A stretch of 64,000 nucleotides of DNA, taken from assembly GCF_902459465.1 (NCBI RefSeq), contig NC_047081.1:806001-870000 (forward strand), given 5' to 3'. This stretch comes from Asterias rubens. Taxonomy: Eukaryota > Echinodermata > Asteroidea > Forcipulatida > Asteriidae. The position numbers and the translations under genes are program-made. Position 1 is the first letter of the stretch. Every line of letters begins with the position of its first letter. The notes beneath the pieces were generated by a model. The model was given only the letters and a program-made list of their open reading frames with translations, did not search any database and had not been told where the DNA came from. This document shows positions 13,536 to 26,077 of the stretch, in pieces.

Positions 13536-15147
13536 GTTGTCCACACGTAAGAGGGCGGTATTTAACACCACCGTTAATTTTTCACCAGCAAACAAAATAC
13601 CACCGTTAAACCAGCATAGCGCCCTCATTTTTGTGTTGGTACACTAATTAAAAACACAGTCCACATGTCAAAGACCACTCAGCTCAACTTCAGTTCTTGA
13701 GCTTTGAATTCGTTCATATTTTCTTCACTTTTTGGCAGAACTTTTGCCATTTCTGTGGGTATAATAAACTACCGACTCTACACGAGGGAATCCCAAACTA
13801 GAATTAATCACAAGGAAGGTAAGCAAACACTGTCACTGCGCTGCGCTCACTCAGCAGCAGAGGGAGTGGCAGTTCCATTTTTTTACAAGGTTTATCATTA
13901 ATATCCCGGTTCTGCACTGCCTGCATTGTGTGGAGAGGCAGAGGGGTAAAAATAGAGTTACATATTTTAAGAACCCTTCTTCTCAGGTAAGAACAAATTC
14001 AGTGTTTTTGGAGTTAATTAATTAAGGGCGGATAAATTGGTGGCGACATGCGGAAAATTATCCGCGTATAGTTGTAACTGTAATTGTAAGTGGAAGGTTT
14101 TTCCAGTTTGTTGCATGATAAAATTTGTGGAAACGTTCTTTCCAGTGCTCTTCAAATTTCGTAAGTAGGCTTGTGTTTTTTGGGGGTTTTTTTTGGGGGG
14201 GGGGGCGTAACACTGGAATGGGGCTAACCCCACAAAGTTTAAAACACGAAAGATTCATAAAATTATAAGGTATCAGAAAACACAATTAATTATGAATAAT
14301 GTGGGCTCATATTATGAGCCCACATTGTCGCACTTCTTTAGTCTATATCGTTGGCACATTAATGTTTAAGTTTCAGCATATTCGGGCATAAAGCTCAAAA
14401 TTTGTATGTGTTCAGGAGACTAAAATAAAACCAATGTTCTCCATTTTGTAATTTATCTCACTGGATATCCCCGGATGTGTCATGATTGCCTTAAAGGAAG
14501 TTCAGGAATAATAGACGTTAAATAATTGCATAAGTGATTTCCTGCAAGACCTTGCATTAAATTTCAACATCCTGTATTACACCACTGCTGTTACACTGTG
14601 TACCACCACATACAGTGGCATAATGTCATATACTCAAAACAGTCCTTCCTCACAAGTGAAAGCTGTCATTTTGTTATGTTATTTTTCAACTGTGGTGGTT
14701 AGATCGCAGGACTTGCAATCACAAGGTTGTGGGTTGGAATCCCCCAAGCCAATTGTGGATTTCACAATGACTAGTATAAGTATTGATGTCTAGTTACTGA
14801 ATCACAATTTCTTGCTTTGTGTAATTATAATCATAGACATTAAACCAATGTTTGTATGAGAGACATTAGCTGCTGCCAGCTTGGTTTTTATATCTACTTG
14901 TTGGAGTTTGCCAAGCTCCCTTCACGGAAAGATCATCTAAACAAACAAACAAGCTCAGTTCAATTTCTCAATATTTCAGTTCAATTGTTAAATTTTTAAC
15001 AGACTCGTCACTTTATAATCGCCTTGATACATTTAATTTAATCTTGCAGATTAAACAAATCTGAGCATCTAAACTGTACACCAGAATTGAGCAACAGACG
15101 TAGAACTCATCAGAACTCATCAGTACTCATCAGGACTCACAGCCAAG
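13536..15147 (+). other. Intergenic and vamp7 leader region
   Basis: Contains the second copy of the possible LTR-end sequence (13971-14060), a G homopolymer near 14190-14205, an inverted AGCCCACATT/AATGTGGGCT near 14300-14325, and a tRNA-derived SINE (14690-14955). The vamp7 leader must lie towards the right end; an acceptor candidate is TTAATCTTGCAG at about 15038-15049. I see no coding exon. Confidence 0.4.
14690..14955 (+). mobile_element. tRNA-derived SINE, family B
   Basis: Head GTGGTTAGATCGCAGGACTT and GGGTTGGAATCCCCC resemble A and B boxes. Body blocks are TAGACATTAAACCAATGTTT, GCCAGCTTGG, GGAGTTTGCCAAGCTC and GATCATCTAAACAAACAAAC. The same body appears at 51945-52085 (plus) and, reversed, at 31800-32055. 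Confidence 0.6.
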
Positions 15148-18051
15148 ATGACAATACTCTATGGTTGTGTTGCCAGGGGTAACACTGTTCTTGTTGAACA
15201 CTCATCGAGTTACGAGCACAACTTTGCAACGGTCACTAAGTCCATGCTACAAAACATCTCTACGAGAGATTCTAAGTCTGTCTACACGTCAGATCAGTAA
15301 GTGTTTATGAACTCGTACTTTAAATTGTCGGGGCTGAGCGGTCTAGTTCTCCGGACCCAAGCTCTGTGTGTTGTCAGCAACAGAGTGTGGGTTCAAATCC
15401 CAGTCATGACACTTTTGTCCTTGAGCGAGACACTTTCAAACCATAAATGCTTTATACAAAAAGTTGGGAATGCTGTGCATTCTGCTCTACCAGTCGGGCT
15501 CCTAGTGTATGAAACCCTAGCCTACATCCTTACAGACTGTGAAGGGGGTAACCTGGTTTCAACCCTAGAAGTAGGTGGCAACGTGTCCCTGGTGGTAGTA
15601 GCCCTCTCCTAGTGCATTCTGCTCTACCAGTCGGGCTCCTAGTGGATGATACCCAAGCCTACATCCTTACAGACTGTGAAGGGGGCAACACTGTTTATGC
15701 CCCAAGAGTAAGTGGCAACGTGCCCCTGGTGGCAGTTGATCTGGGTTGACAAACCAAATCAGTGAAATTTAGCCCTCACCATAAAATGGATACAAGGCCT
15801 TGTGAGTCTGGTAGATGATGATACCTCATAAAAAAAATAGTTTTAAATAAAAAACAAATTTCAATTTATACCCCCTCCCCCCCAATCCTCAGGTACATGT
15901 TCCCGGTCATAGTGCAAGATGGTATCACATATTTGTGCGCAACGACAACAGATTTCAGCAAGCAGAAGTCACATTCATACTTGAACGAGATCATCCGACG
16001 TGTCGCGTCAACCAGTCTCAGTCAACGTGTCCAGCACGCCGGAGAGTATGAGCTGGATAGAGATTTCAGTAACGTCCTCAGTCAAGAAATGGTAAGGTCA
16101 AGTTTCAAATATCTAAGATAAGATAAGATAAGATAAGAACTTTATCTAGAGGACCATTCAGAATAGTCACACAAAAATATTTATAGTATGGCAGACCAGG
16201 GGTCGATTTCACAAAGAGTTGGGACTAGTCCTAACATATGGACTAGTCCTAGGAGATATTAAAAACTAAAGGCTAGTCCTATGTTAGGATGAGTAGCTCG
16301 TCCTAACTCGAGATAAGACTAGTCTTAACTCTTTGTGAAACCCACTCCTGGGCTTAAGGATTTTGTAAAGTGCCCCTTTCCAGAGGAAAATTGCTGCGCC
16401 TCTTCAAGATCAAAGTTAAAGGCCTTCTTCAAGATCAAAGTTACAGGCCTGCTTGCATCCACCCAAACTGAACAAAGCACTCTTATAATAGTAAGTCAAG
16501 CATACCTCAAAAAGGCTAAAGGTTTCTGGGCTCTGTGTTATTCCAGACCTGCCGTCAATTTCACAAACTCTTCCTAACTTAGGATTAATCTTATGACTTA
16601 GGACGAGTCCCAACCCCGCACTGTAGCATGCAGATCTTAAGGTTAATCCAAAGTTAGGACGAGTTACTCGTCCTAACTCGAGATAAGACGAGTCCTAACT
16701 CTTCGTGAAATTGATGGCTGGGTCCTAATTTCATAGTGAGCAAATATCTAATCGACGCTTCCAGAAGTAGGGAATCCCGCGCTTATGTAAAGCATATTTC
16801 ACGAGAATTGTAGCATGTGCGCATGCGTATTTCATGTTATTACGCATTCTTTGCTTTAATACACAGCTCACACAGAAATTTGCTCTCGGAAATTTGCTGA
16901 GGAAGTTGATTGCAAGCGCAGAATCAAACAGTAACCAGAACCATGAAATTTGGCTCTGGTGTTTCTCATTCGAAAGTAACTATCGTTTGCTGATTTACAT
17001 TCTTTCGTTTTTTTAGGATCACTACAGCCACATGAAGGAGAGCAACAGTAAAGTCAGTGCCCTTCAGAACCAGGTGGATGAAGTCAAAGATATCATGATT
17101 CAAAACATTGATAACGTACTGAGTAGAGGCGAGAAACTAGACGACCTCATGCAGAAGACAGAGGACTTGGAAGCCAGCGTAAGTCTAATTTTTCTCTTGT
17201 CAGGTTAAGGTTATTGGGTGTTGGACATAGGGGTGTTGAAACATAGGGGTGTCGGAACATAGGGGTGTCGGAACATTAATTTGCCAGAACATAGGGGTGT
17301 CGGAACATAGGGGTGTCGGAACATAAGGGTGTCGGAACATAGGGGTGTCGGAACATAGGGGTGTCGGAACATTAATTTGCCAGAACATAGGGGTGTCGGA
17401 ACATAGGGTTGTCGGAACATAGGGTTGTCGGAACATAAGGGTGTCGGAACATAGGGGTGTCGGAACATAGGGGTGTCGGAACATTAATTTGCCAGAACAT
17501 AGGGGTGTTGGAACATAGGGGTGTCGGAACATAAGGGTGTCGGAACATAGGGGTGTCGGAACATAAGGGCGTCGGAACATTAATTTGCCAGAACATAGGG
17601 GTGTCGGAACATAGGGGTGTCGGAACATAGGGGTGTCGAAACATAAGGGTGTCGGAACATAGGTTTGCCAGAACATAGGGGTGTCGGAACATAGGGGTGT
17701 CGGAACATAGGTTTGCCGGAACATAGGGGTGTCGGAACATAGGGGTGTCGGAACATAGGGTTATCGGAATATAGGGGTGTCGAAACATAAGGGTGTCAGC
17801 ACAAAGTGTTCATGGAGTATAGGGGTGTTGGTACATAGGGTGACAAACATACAGCGGTCATTGTGGCAATAGATTAACGGCCATCTTTCGTTTTGCTTTG
17901 ACAGGCTCAGTCATTTCAGAAAAGTGCCAGGAGGGTGAGCAATAAATACAAGTGGATGAATCGACGGAACTTGCTCATCATGATTATTGTGATTACCATC
18001 GTCTTAGCCATTCTTATTGTCATCATCTTGAAGATTGCCGGAGTCTTCTAA
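15148..18051 (+). CDS. vamp7: Vesicle-associated membrane protein 7 (longin R-SNARE)
   Basis: R-SNARE for endosome/lysosome and exocytic fusion. Coding exons: 15148-15296, 15893-16091, 17017-17178, 17905-18051; phases agree and give 218 aa (human 220). Residues 1-110 form a longin domain starting MTILYGCVARGNTVL. The SNARE motif spans about 119-180, and Arg153 in NVLSRGEKLDDL is the ionic zero-layer arginine of R-SNAREs. The C terminus has a basic KYKWMNRRN patch and a transmembrane helix at about 193-215 rich in Ile/Val/Leu, leaving almost no lumenal tail. Intron 1 holds a SINE, intron 2 holds two sibling palindromic elements, and intron 3 a 16-bp minisatellite. Other longin SNAREs (YKT6, SEC22) are excluded by the transmembrane helix and the VAMP7-like N terminus. 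Confidence 0.93.
15330..15815 (+). mobile_element. tRNA-derived SINE, family A, with duplicated body
   Basis: Head GGCTGAGCGGTCTAGTTC, B box GGGTTCAAATCCC, then CATGACACTTTTGTCCTTGA. The body segment beginning GTGCATTCTGCTCTACCAGT occurs twice (about 15475 and 15612), each followed by ACATCCTTACAGACTGTGAA. The duplication distinguishes it from other copies in the window. Confidence 0.65.
16113..16138 (+). repeat. (AAGAT)n microsatellite
   Basis: About five perfect copies of a TAAGA pentamer just after the second vamp7 coding exon donor. Confidence 0.85.
16196..16352. mobile_element. MITE family TTTCACAAAGAGTT, copy 1
   Basis: Termini GGGTCGATTTCACAAAGAGTT and AACTCTTTGTGAAACCCAC are inverted. 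Inner repeated GACTAGTCCTA/TAGGACTAGTC blocks give a highly self-complementary core. A sibling lies 200 bp downstream in the same intron. Confidence 0.7.
16548..16722. mobile_element. MITE family TTTCACAAAGAGTT, copy 2
   Basis: Termini TCAATTTCACAAACTCTTCC and AACTCTTCGTGAAATTGA are inverted, with inner CTTAGGACGAGTCC / GACGAGTCCTAA blocks. Shares ACTCGTCCTAACTCGAGATA with copy 1. Confidence 0.7.
17213..17850. repeat. 16-bp minisatellite in vamp7 intron 3
   Basis: About 39 tandem units of ACATAGGGGTGTCGGA, with variants (AAGGG, AGGGTTG). A diverged unit containing ATTAATTTGCCAG recurs at 17275, 17371, 17483 and 17579, with related AGGTTTGCC units at about 17659 and 17707. The spacings 96, 112, 96, 80 and 48 bp are all multiples of 16. 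Because 16 is not divisible by 3, the minus strand reads open in overlapping frames of up to 174 codons; these are not genes. Confidence 0.97.
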
Positions 18052-19740
18052 ACACATGTACTGTAAGTTGTGACACTCAGCACTAAGACCATACTGTTAT
18101 AGTTATTGGTCAGTTCACATTGTCTAAAAACCTGCAGTATGGTGCGAAATCATTGTTAAAATTGTGGGTTTTTGTTGTTGTATGAAGTTTTAAAATAAAA
18201 TCATCCATTAAGCTTTACATTTGGATGCTATGAAATTTTTGCCAAACTAAGTGCTAAAAAAATTACAACAATTCAAAAGTGACACTGCTTTTTTTAAAAT
18301 ATATTTGTGATAATCTAAAATAAGCTTTTTCATGATCGTTTTGGGGGAGTCCCTTCCATGAACAATAATGTCACATTGCCTTTGCGTCGTAACGTTTTGA
18401 TACATGTAGCTGTCCATACCAAGCAGTGGGTTCTGGTCATTTTTTGAGCTTCAAAATCATTAGCATTTTTTCTCTACTCAAATATTGCATAATCACCTTG
18501 ATAATACCAAGTGCATTTCAGATCAAGTGCCGTTGAAAAGTGAATTCACTTTCTTAACCCCCTCCGATCCAAAATACTCTCTTCACAGATGATTCAATTA
18601 AGTAGCTGAAAAAAAGACTGCTTATCCTACCATGTTGTTCTTGATCTAAGTTCATTTGATGATTGTCTAAAACCCAATTGTAAATGTGACCTAAGTCTGC
18701 CCATCCCCCCCTCCCCCCCCCAGTTACATGTACATCTCAGATGGTTTTAAATGGGTTTTTTTGTTGGTCGTACCTTTTACTGTTACTATCAAATATAGAT
18801 CTTGAACAACAAGTGTATGGATGATACCAGTGCTGTATTATGTCACAAAATTACATTGTATATTTCTTTGGTTTTGGGAAAGTGTTTCTAAAGATCTTTC
18901 AGCAAATTGAATGCTCTGAAATTGGACAAGTGACTTAAAAAAATAATGGTTTTCAAGCATAAGTGAAGCTCATTTGTAATAAATATTGACATGTGCATTA
19001 AAGTTGGTCGATCCAAAATATAATATTATATATTTTTTCATAATTAAATTGTTTTAAATTATTATTATTGTTATTGTATATCAATTAACTGGAATGTTAT
19101 TTGAAATTATTGAATTTTAAAGTAATTACTAAATCCGAAATGATGACTTTCTTTTAATATGGTTTAGTACATGTATCTTGATGAACACAAGTTAACAACA
19201 ATTGTAAATTTAATTGTGTTATTTAAAACAAATACTACTAGACTTTTGTGAATGTGTGAGAGAGAGAAAATACCCTTTCGCAGTTGATTTATTTTTTATT
19301 AAATATTATCTCTTAAGATTTATTGTAAATGTATAACAATTATGTAGATATATGATTCTTTCAGACTGTGTAAAACATTCCGTACTTTGCATCTGCTAAC
19401 AAAAATGACTAAAATACAACACCTAGGAAGTTACATTGGAGAAAATGTTGTTTTATTTTGTTCTCATATTGCGGTCTAACAAGACATTCATTTAGAAGAT
19501 GGTGGGGGGTGGGGGGGGGGTACTGCCCTGCCCCTTTCCTGGCTATACCCCTGTTCCCATGAGATAATGTTCTCATTCCTATGATGTCATTGTTTGTTCC
19601 AACAATATGAAATAAATAAATCCTACAATATATTAGTTATTTCCAATGAGATATAAGTTGTCCTGGTCATTCTTCAACAAAAACAGTCTTTTTCATTTGC
19701 AGTGAAGTACACCCTATATCCTGGATAAAGTTAAATAAAA
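18052..19740 (+). other. vamp7: vamp7 3' UTR and downstream AT-rich region
   Basis: AT-rich sequence without coding exons. Poly(A) signal candidates are AATAAA in AAATAAATAAATCC near 19611 and in TTAAATAAAAATTTC near 19731, and earlier ones near 18193 and 18979. A C-rich run lies at 18707-18721 and a G-rich run at 19502-19520. Confidence 0.4.
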
Positions 19741-22514
19741 ATTTCATAAAAAAGCTTAACTTGTCTCTTTGACCGATCTATTCAACATTTTTTTTTAAAC
19801 TGGACCTACCCCCTTTGTGTTTTATTAAAACCAGATTTGATAAAGTGATGGACTTCCTTGTACCTCCTTATATATATTTTTAAATTTTTCACCCCAAATT
19901 TGATCAAAATGATGGACCTTGGTCAACCATAGTTTTCCAACTCTGGTTTGTTAGTCGTGTTAGTATGTGCTGTCAATGTAGTAGGCCTTTCAGAGCAGTA
20001 ATTAAATTGCTCTTTCTGTGGCTGGAAGTAAAAGCTAACCAAACAAAAACTTGTTTGTTGCGCCCCGTCTATGCTACCTTGGTGGCAAGGAGGGATTCGA
20101 ACCTGCACCACCAAAATGACTGGTGCATAGTTGTGGACAAATTTGTTCAAACTTATTTATTCTTATATTACCAGTCATTTTAATAACTGCTCTGAAAAGC
20201 CTACTACAACACTACTTAAAGGGAAGGTACACCTTTGGTAATTACTCAAAACAAATAACAAATATTAACTTAAAAACTTACTTGGTAACGAGCATTGGCG
20301 AGCTGTTGATAGTATAAAACATTGTGGGAAACAACTCCCTCTGAAGTAACATAGTTTTTGAGAAAGAGGTAATTTCTCACTAAAATAACAAAAGACTTCT
20401 AGCTAGAAGTCTTTTATTCTTATCTGAAACGGGTGGGTTTTTTTTCATCATTTTCTCGCAACTTTGATGACCGATTGAGCCCAAATTTTCACAGGCTTGT
20501 TATTTTATGCTTATGATGGGATACACTAAGTGAGAAGACTGGTCTTTGACAGTTCCCAAACGTGTTTTAAAACAGAATAATGTGGGGCAAACTTAATGTA
20601 GGAAATCATGGCTGGTACAGAACTACCCTCAAATTATCAAAGGAAACTTACATGAAATCACAGCTAGCATGCAGCGCACCAATGCAATTACATGTACTTT
20701 CATCAACCCAGTATGCCAAGCCTCAGCTCTCCACACACAAGATGTTGCCTGGTCGCACCCAAAAGCCAACTAAAAACCAGTCTAGCATTCCCTGAACGGG
20801 GCTGTGAAATAAGGACTAAAGGAATGTCATTCATGAAAAAGAATGCTGTTCTAAATGGTCATTACACATGTCAATGATGTACTGAACAAAAAGAACTGGT
20901 TCAGCGGGTTTTACAGGTGGTGCATCCATGTGAAGTTTGATAAAGGAACACAAATTGAAAAGTGACAAGCTGTCAATCTCAACAGTGGGGGGGGGGGGGC
21001 ACAAAACTATCGAATACAGAAAACACACCTGATTATTGAATAAATCATAAATTCATTAAAACAAATTGAAATAATAAATTGTGAAACTTTAGGGGGTAAA
21101 ATCCTGTATTATTTATTGATTCGCTATCATTTTATTTAAGTTCTTCACACAGGTTAAAAAACTTTGGACAATAACAAAATTCCATCAATTAATCTTGAAC
21201 ATTTTTAAAGTCTTAAAACCTACCAGATGGGGATTGATCCCTTCAAAAAATTGCACCTGAAGAGGAACCAAGCTTTTATGTTTCTGGAGGTAAAGGTTTA
21301 CGACACCTCCCCAGACAGACAATTAGAGCAAAAATTCATTCAAACTAGGGCTCGAACAGGGTTACCCCCTTCATCAAGGATAGTCTCCTCTGTACAGAAG
21401 TACAAGAGGAGAGATATATTATAAACTCCAATTCACGTAAAAATTATGGACATCATGTCTTTGCCTTATTCAAACCAAATATTATTATTATGATTATTAT
21501 TATTACTCCTGGGGCAGGAACAGGGTAATACCCTCTTCAAGCTTGTCTCCTCTTAGTACAGAAGTACTGACCTCTGCTAAAATCCTATAATGAATTCCTG
21601 AGATTCGAAGCACACAATGAATGGGCAATAGAGGGGGTACTACCACGCCCTTATACCAAGCACCCAGACAATAGAGGGGGTACCACCACACCCTATACCA
21701 AGCACCCAGACAAAATTGTTGTCAGAATTGTTTTTTTTTATAAGGATATTGCAGTCACAATAAAACACAGACTAAACAAAAACCATTCTAACAAATGCAC
21801 CAGCTAGGTTTGTTTGTTCTCTTTCGTGACAATCTGGAATGTCTTTATCGTGAATCGGCCGGACCTTTGCCATAAGTCATTCTGGAAACTGGGACTTGCC
21901 TCCCATATGCTGAATAAAACAATGGTGGCAGCCTATTGAGCCTATGGATCTCTCATGATCCTTACTAAAAAGTATGATGAACTGGAATACAGGAGTACAC
22001 AGTAACCATTAAATGGAGATTTTGAGCAAGAATTCCAGTACCCTTTGTCTCTCTTTGAAAGAAGGAAACAAAGCATTGCACAGTTTTAAACTCCCATACT
22101 CTCCTATCAGTGGTCTATGGTTCCACCCCTTACAATGCATGGTCGCCATAGCATCTTTACCATGCAACATTCTGGCAATTGGTTCATGGTTGTACCCCTT
22201 CCATAGCATCTTAATGCGCTTCTTTCACAGTTAGACAAGTACTCAGTTCACTTAGTTCATATTCTTAGTGGCTAGTCAAGCTCTGACCTTTGGTCTGTGG
22301 TTCTACTCCAACCATAGCATGAAATCCTTGCCATCCGCCTCTCTCATCATCGGTTCAAGGTTCGATGTCTCCACAGAATCCTTGCAAAGTTTCTGGAGCT
22401 CCTACTCTCAGTGAACCCCAAATCATTGGTCCATGGTTCAACGCCTGGTAAAGCCGAACTCTGACAAACTGTGTGCATTTCATCTCAGTGGTCCGAGGTT
22501 CAACTCCTGATTCA
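19741..22514. other. Intergenic region, repeat-rich
   Basis: No coding exon that I can support. Includes a weak tRNA-like B box on the minus strand (near 20090-20105, GGTTCGAATCCC form), a dispersed non-coding repeat from about 20219 to 20570 (AAAGGGAAGGTACACCTTTG ... ACTGGTCTTTGACAG, echoed at 35625-35720), a G homopolymer near 20987-20999, and duplicated ATAGAGGGGGTAC(T/C)ACCAC blocks near 21628 and 21671. The ggps1 3' UTR should occupy part of the right side. Confidence 0.4.
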
Positions 22515-25500
22515 TTATGACTCTGTGGGCTCCTTATACACTTTACTGAGTTCATCCACCATTGCTTCCAAGTGCGGGTTCTTACCCAACTTTGATATCT
22601 CGTCCAAAACTCTGCAGGACAAAAATGAAGAAATTTAGTTAGAAGCGTTTCAGTTGAGGGTGACATTTTGTTATCAAACGCCAACCTGCATTATTATATC
22701 ATATGATGAGAATGCATCCGCACAATACACACGTGTCCAAAAATAGTTCTCTGGTGTGTGCAGTAACTGGGTGAGAGATCATAATTCCATGTACAACCGG
22801 AGGCCTGCTATTATCATGACAACACAGCCCCTTTAAATAAAAATGAGGTTTGTTCAAAACTCAGTCAATACTCACTTCTTCTCTAAATCGGCAAGAACTC
22901 GCTTGGTGTATTCAAACGATCCAATCTGTTCAAGAGATAAGAAAAATCAGAATTTTAATTAGAGTGATAGCGACATTTGTGTTTTATTATACGGAAAACT
23001 TATTTAAGAACTTAGTCAAGAATTACCCACACATAATGTAAAATCATTTTGATCAATGTATTTTTGGTGTGTCGTGGCCGATTGGTCTAGCTCACCAGAC
23101 CCAAGCTCTAGTGTTGTTAGCAGCAAAGTGTGGGTTCGAATCCCTGTCATGACACTTGTGCCCTTGAAAAATCCGCAGGTAGGTCAAGTGGGATTCAAAC
23201 CCACAACCTTTGTCCTGCCACAGCAGATGTCTTACCTACTAGCCCCGTGGCTAGAGGCAGCTTAAGACCTATGTTTTAGCAGTGGTACTGCAACACTTGA
23301 ATAGTTGTTATTTTTGCATCGTGGATTTTTTTCACAGAACTCAGGAAAGTACTACTTATACAGTCCTTAATACACCTAAGTGTAAGGGTCAAAATAAATT
23401 ATACAAATACTATTCTTTGTCTTGACTAGTCATTCACCTTTTCTAAGTAATCCACACAGTACTTCTTAATTTCGTTGTTGGTCGTCCGCTTCCTTAGAAT
23501 GTTCATGACCTGATTGTCATCCGGCTTACTCAGCACCGCGTGGATGATCGGAAACGAGAACTTTCCTTCCGTCAAGTCTTCACAGTAGCTTTTGTTCTCC
23601 GTGTACTCCTTAGACTGTAGATTGGCAAGATCGTCGCGGATTTGGAAGTACAGACCGAGCAAGTCACTCAGCGGGGTGAAGTTGCTGGAAGTGAGAAGGG
23701 AGGGAATGGAAATTCATGTTAGGAAGGGCCGATTCAGAACAACCACAGTTAATAAGTGAGATTTATTACATGGTGTCTCCGCAAATCTCACTTGATTTGA
23801 TTTATACAGAACCTTGTCATTTCAAACATTTTGAGTCTTACCTTTTGTTTTCGCTAAATAGTTGCATAAGTCTGACTGCTAATCCGAACAAGCCTCCAGT
23901 TTCTGCAAAAATAAAAACAACAAAACCCACAAAACTTGATCTTTAAAAGAGTACAATAGCGGTTTTTGTAAAAGTTAGTATATATTTTAAACTTTCTTGA
24001 GATGGCCTGGATGTGTGCTGAGCAAACGTTAAGGTTTGGTCAATTCCTGGTGCAGACATTCCACATTATCTCAACACAGAACAAATAATCTATTCACTAG
24101 AACGTCTGTTGTCTTTAGATATTCCTAAAAAGTGTGGCAACGATATTCTTCAAACTAACTTACTCTTTAGGACCATTTCCTTGTACTCTTCTTCAGTCGG
24201 ACACACAAACGTATCTCTCCACCATATATCCATGCCCTGACCTTGATGTAACAAAATTAACTGCTCTGAAAAATCAACGAGAGAAAACTAACAGTCAATA
24301 TTTTAATAGGTAATGAATAGTTCTTATTTAACGCAATTTTACATTAACGAATCAATGCGCTTTACATTGGTTCCCTGGTCATTGGGCAATCAACATTCAT
24401 TCAATCTTTCTCAGCTCCCTGGGAGTATACAGCCCCAGGCTGCCTCGGTGCCCCGAAGGCTTTTTCAAATACAATATCAACCTCTACCCTCGCAGGTACC
24501 CATTTATACCCCTGGGTGAAGAGAAGCAATTACGCACAATATCTTGCTCAAGGACACAAGTGTCAAGACCACCAGGATTCCAACCAAAAGGGAGTATGAG
24601 TGCAGTCAACTAACATCAGACCTATGGTAAAGAGAATTGTTAAATGGACGTTGTTTCCTTACCCATAAATATTCTAGTCGCTTCTGAGTGCTGTAATTCA
24701 GTCGTCTTCTGTAGACCAAGGAAGTACACATAATTTGCTGCATTAATGGTTTGTGCCATGCCAAATATACTATGAGCTACCGGAATGCCTCGACGGAGAT
24801 AGGAGTTGTCTTCAATATCATCAATTCTGGAGATAAGAATGGATATTATAAACTAGAACATCAATGCCAAGCCATACAACACTTATTATTATTACTTTGT
24901 ACATATCTCTGTAAATAGGTCATTTCATGAATAGTACTTTAGAGAACCATTAAATTGGTATGGGTACCATCCAGGTAGTACTTGAGTAGGACTCTGAATC
25001 CGTTCCAAACGGTACTAGAGTAGTAATTGGGTAATAGTGTGAGTAAACTCCAATTGGTACTACGTATTACTACAACACAGATTATAATTGTTACTGTCAC
25101 ACAAGGCAATTTTCACAGGCAACTTGAAGACAGTCGGTAGCACAAAAGCCATTTTTATCTGCTAGCGACTTCCTACTCAGAAGACACTATAAAAAAAAGT
25201 GACACTGCCAAGAATTGGTTATCCTGTTAATTGCCTCGTGCGACGCGGCCCTAACCGAGTTTAACTTACAATAAGCTTGCATTGTGGAGCATTTGAGTAA
25301 TCTCGCTGACTTTCTCAAGCTTCTCCGTCGGAATCTTTAACCAATAATTGAAAGCCTGGAAAACAATAAAAACAATAAAAACAAAAGTTATGTCATTTCA
25401 AACAAAAGCAAAAAATTGTTAATGGCCTGACGCAGAGTCTTTCTCGAAGGCTAAATGACAACACAACAAACATGAACAGGTAACTAAGTGAAACATAAGC

Positions 25501-26077
25501 AGTGAAGTGGAAATACATTAATGGGGTTAGAAAGCATACAGAAAAAAGCATGGGGTAAACAATGAATAGGGGGACAAAAAGGGGGGGGTGAAGGGAAGAG
25601 ACTGGCTTGACCACAAGCTAGAAGATGGAAACACAAAGGACAACATCAATGCTTTGTTTTTATTATTTGATCGATATCCTGTTATGATCAAAACATTGGT
25701 TGGTTGTCTTGTGAATCACACTAATAGTAGGAGGGTTGACAAGTTCATCCTCTAGGATTTGTCAGCAAAACTTGTTTTTTCGAAGACAAAGTGATCTTAC
25801 CTTAGTTAATTTAACTCTGATCTCTTTACCAGGAACTTGAAGGATGTATGTATAGGGTTCTAGTAAAATCTGAAAAACAAAACAAATATGACAGTTTGGC
25901 AAGAAAGCATTACAACATTGACTCTTAAGTTTGCCTTGGGTCGTGCTAGTACTAAATAGTACAACCTTAAAAGCCATACATAAGCAAAAAAAAGTGCAGA
26001 GTCCCAGTTCCTGGGTCTGGGTTTGGACCTACCCTGTCCTGGCATTTCTCCCTCTCGTCTTTAGCCATGCTCATCAT
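22515..26077 (-). CDS. ggps1: Geranylgeranyl diphosphate synthase
   Basis: Adds isopentenyl diphosphate to farnesyl diphosphate, giving the C20 donor for protein geranylgeranylation. Minus-strand coding exons: 26068(or 26077)-26033, 25869-25801, 25355-25270, 24826-24663, 24265-24164, 23902-23842, 23684-23438, 22925-22876, 22611-22515. Phases close to 303 aa from the third ATG (human 300). First aspartate-rich motif DDIED at 66-70; second motif in IRDDLAN, where DDLAN is 190-194, the DDxxN form expected in animal enzymes. Other blocks: [43 protein letters not shown]. Three in-frame ATGs lie close together (26077, 26074, 26068); MAKDEREK fits the human N terminus best. An in-frame TAG upstream limits further extension. 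It faces fbxl15. Confidence 0.96.
23072..23165 (+). mobile_element. tRNA-derived SINE, family A (short), followed by a family C fragment
   Basis: GTGGCCGATTGGTCTAGCTC and GGGTTCGAATCCCTG give the A/B boxes, ending TCATGACACTTGTGCCCTTG. Directly after, at about 23170-23262 on the minus strand, is a family C head (AGGTTGTGGGTTTGAATCCC). The pair lies in a ggps1 intron. Confidence 0.55.
24335..24590 (+). repeat. Dispersed repeat, copy 2
   Basis: Matches 715-905 in block order, including GGCTTTTTCAAA, CTCGCAGGTACCCATTTATA and GAGAAGCAATTA, then continues into CTTGCTCAAGGACACAAGTG, which is the reversed family A SINE tail. Intronic in ggps1. Confidence 0.6.

Noticed and set aside
17200-17788. Overlapping minus-strand open frames up to 174 codons with a repeating MFRHPYVPTPLC pattern
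   Set aside because: They are the translation of the 16-bp minisatellite. Its length is not a multiple of 3, so several frames stay open at once; there is no splice or start context.
17213-17850. CRISPR-like array of short repeats
   Set aside because: Units are contiguous without unique spacers, and the genome is eukaryotic.
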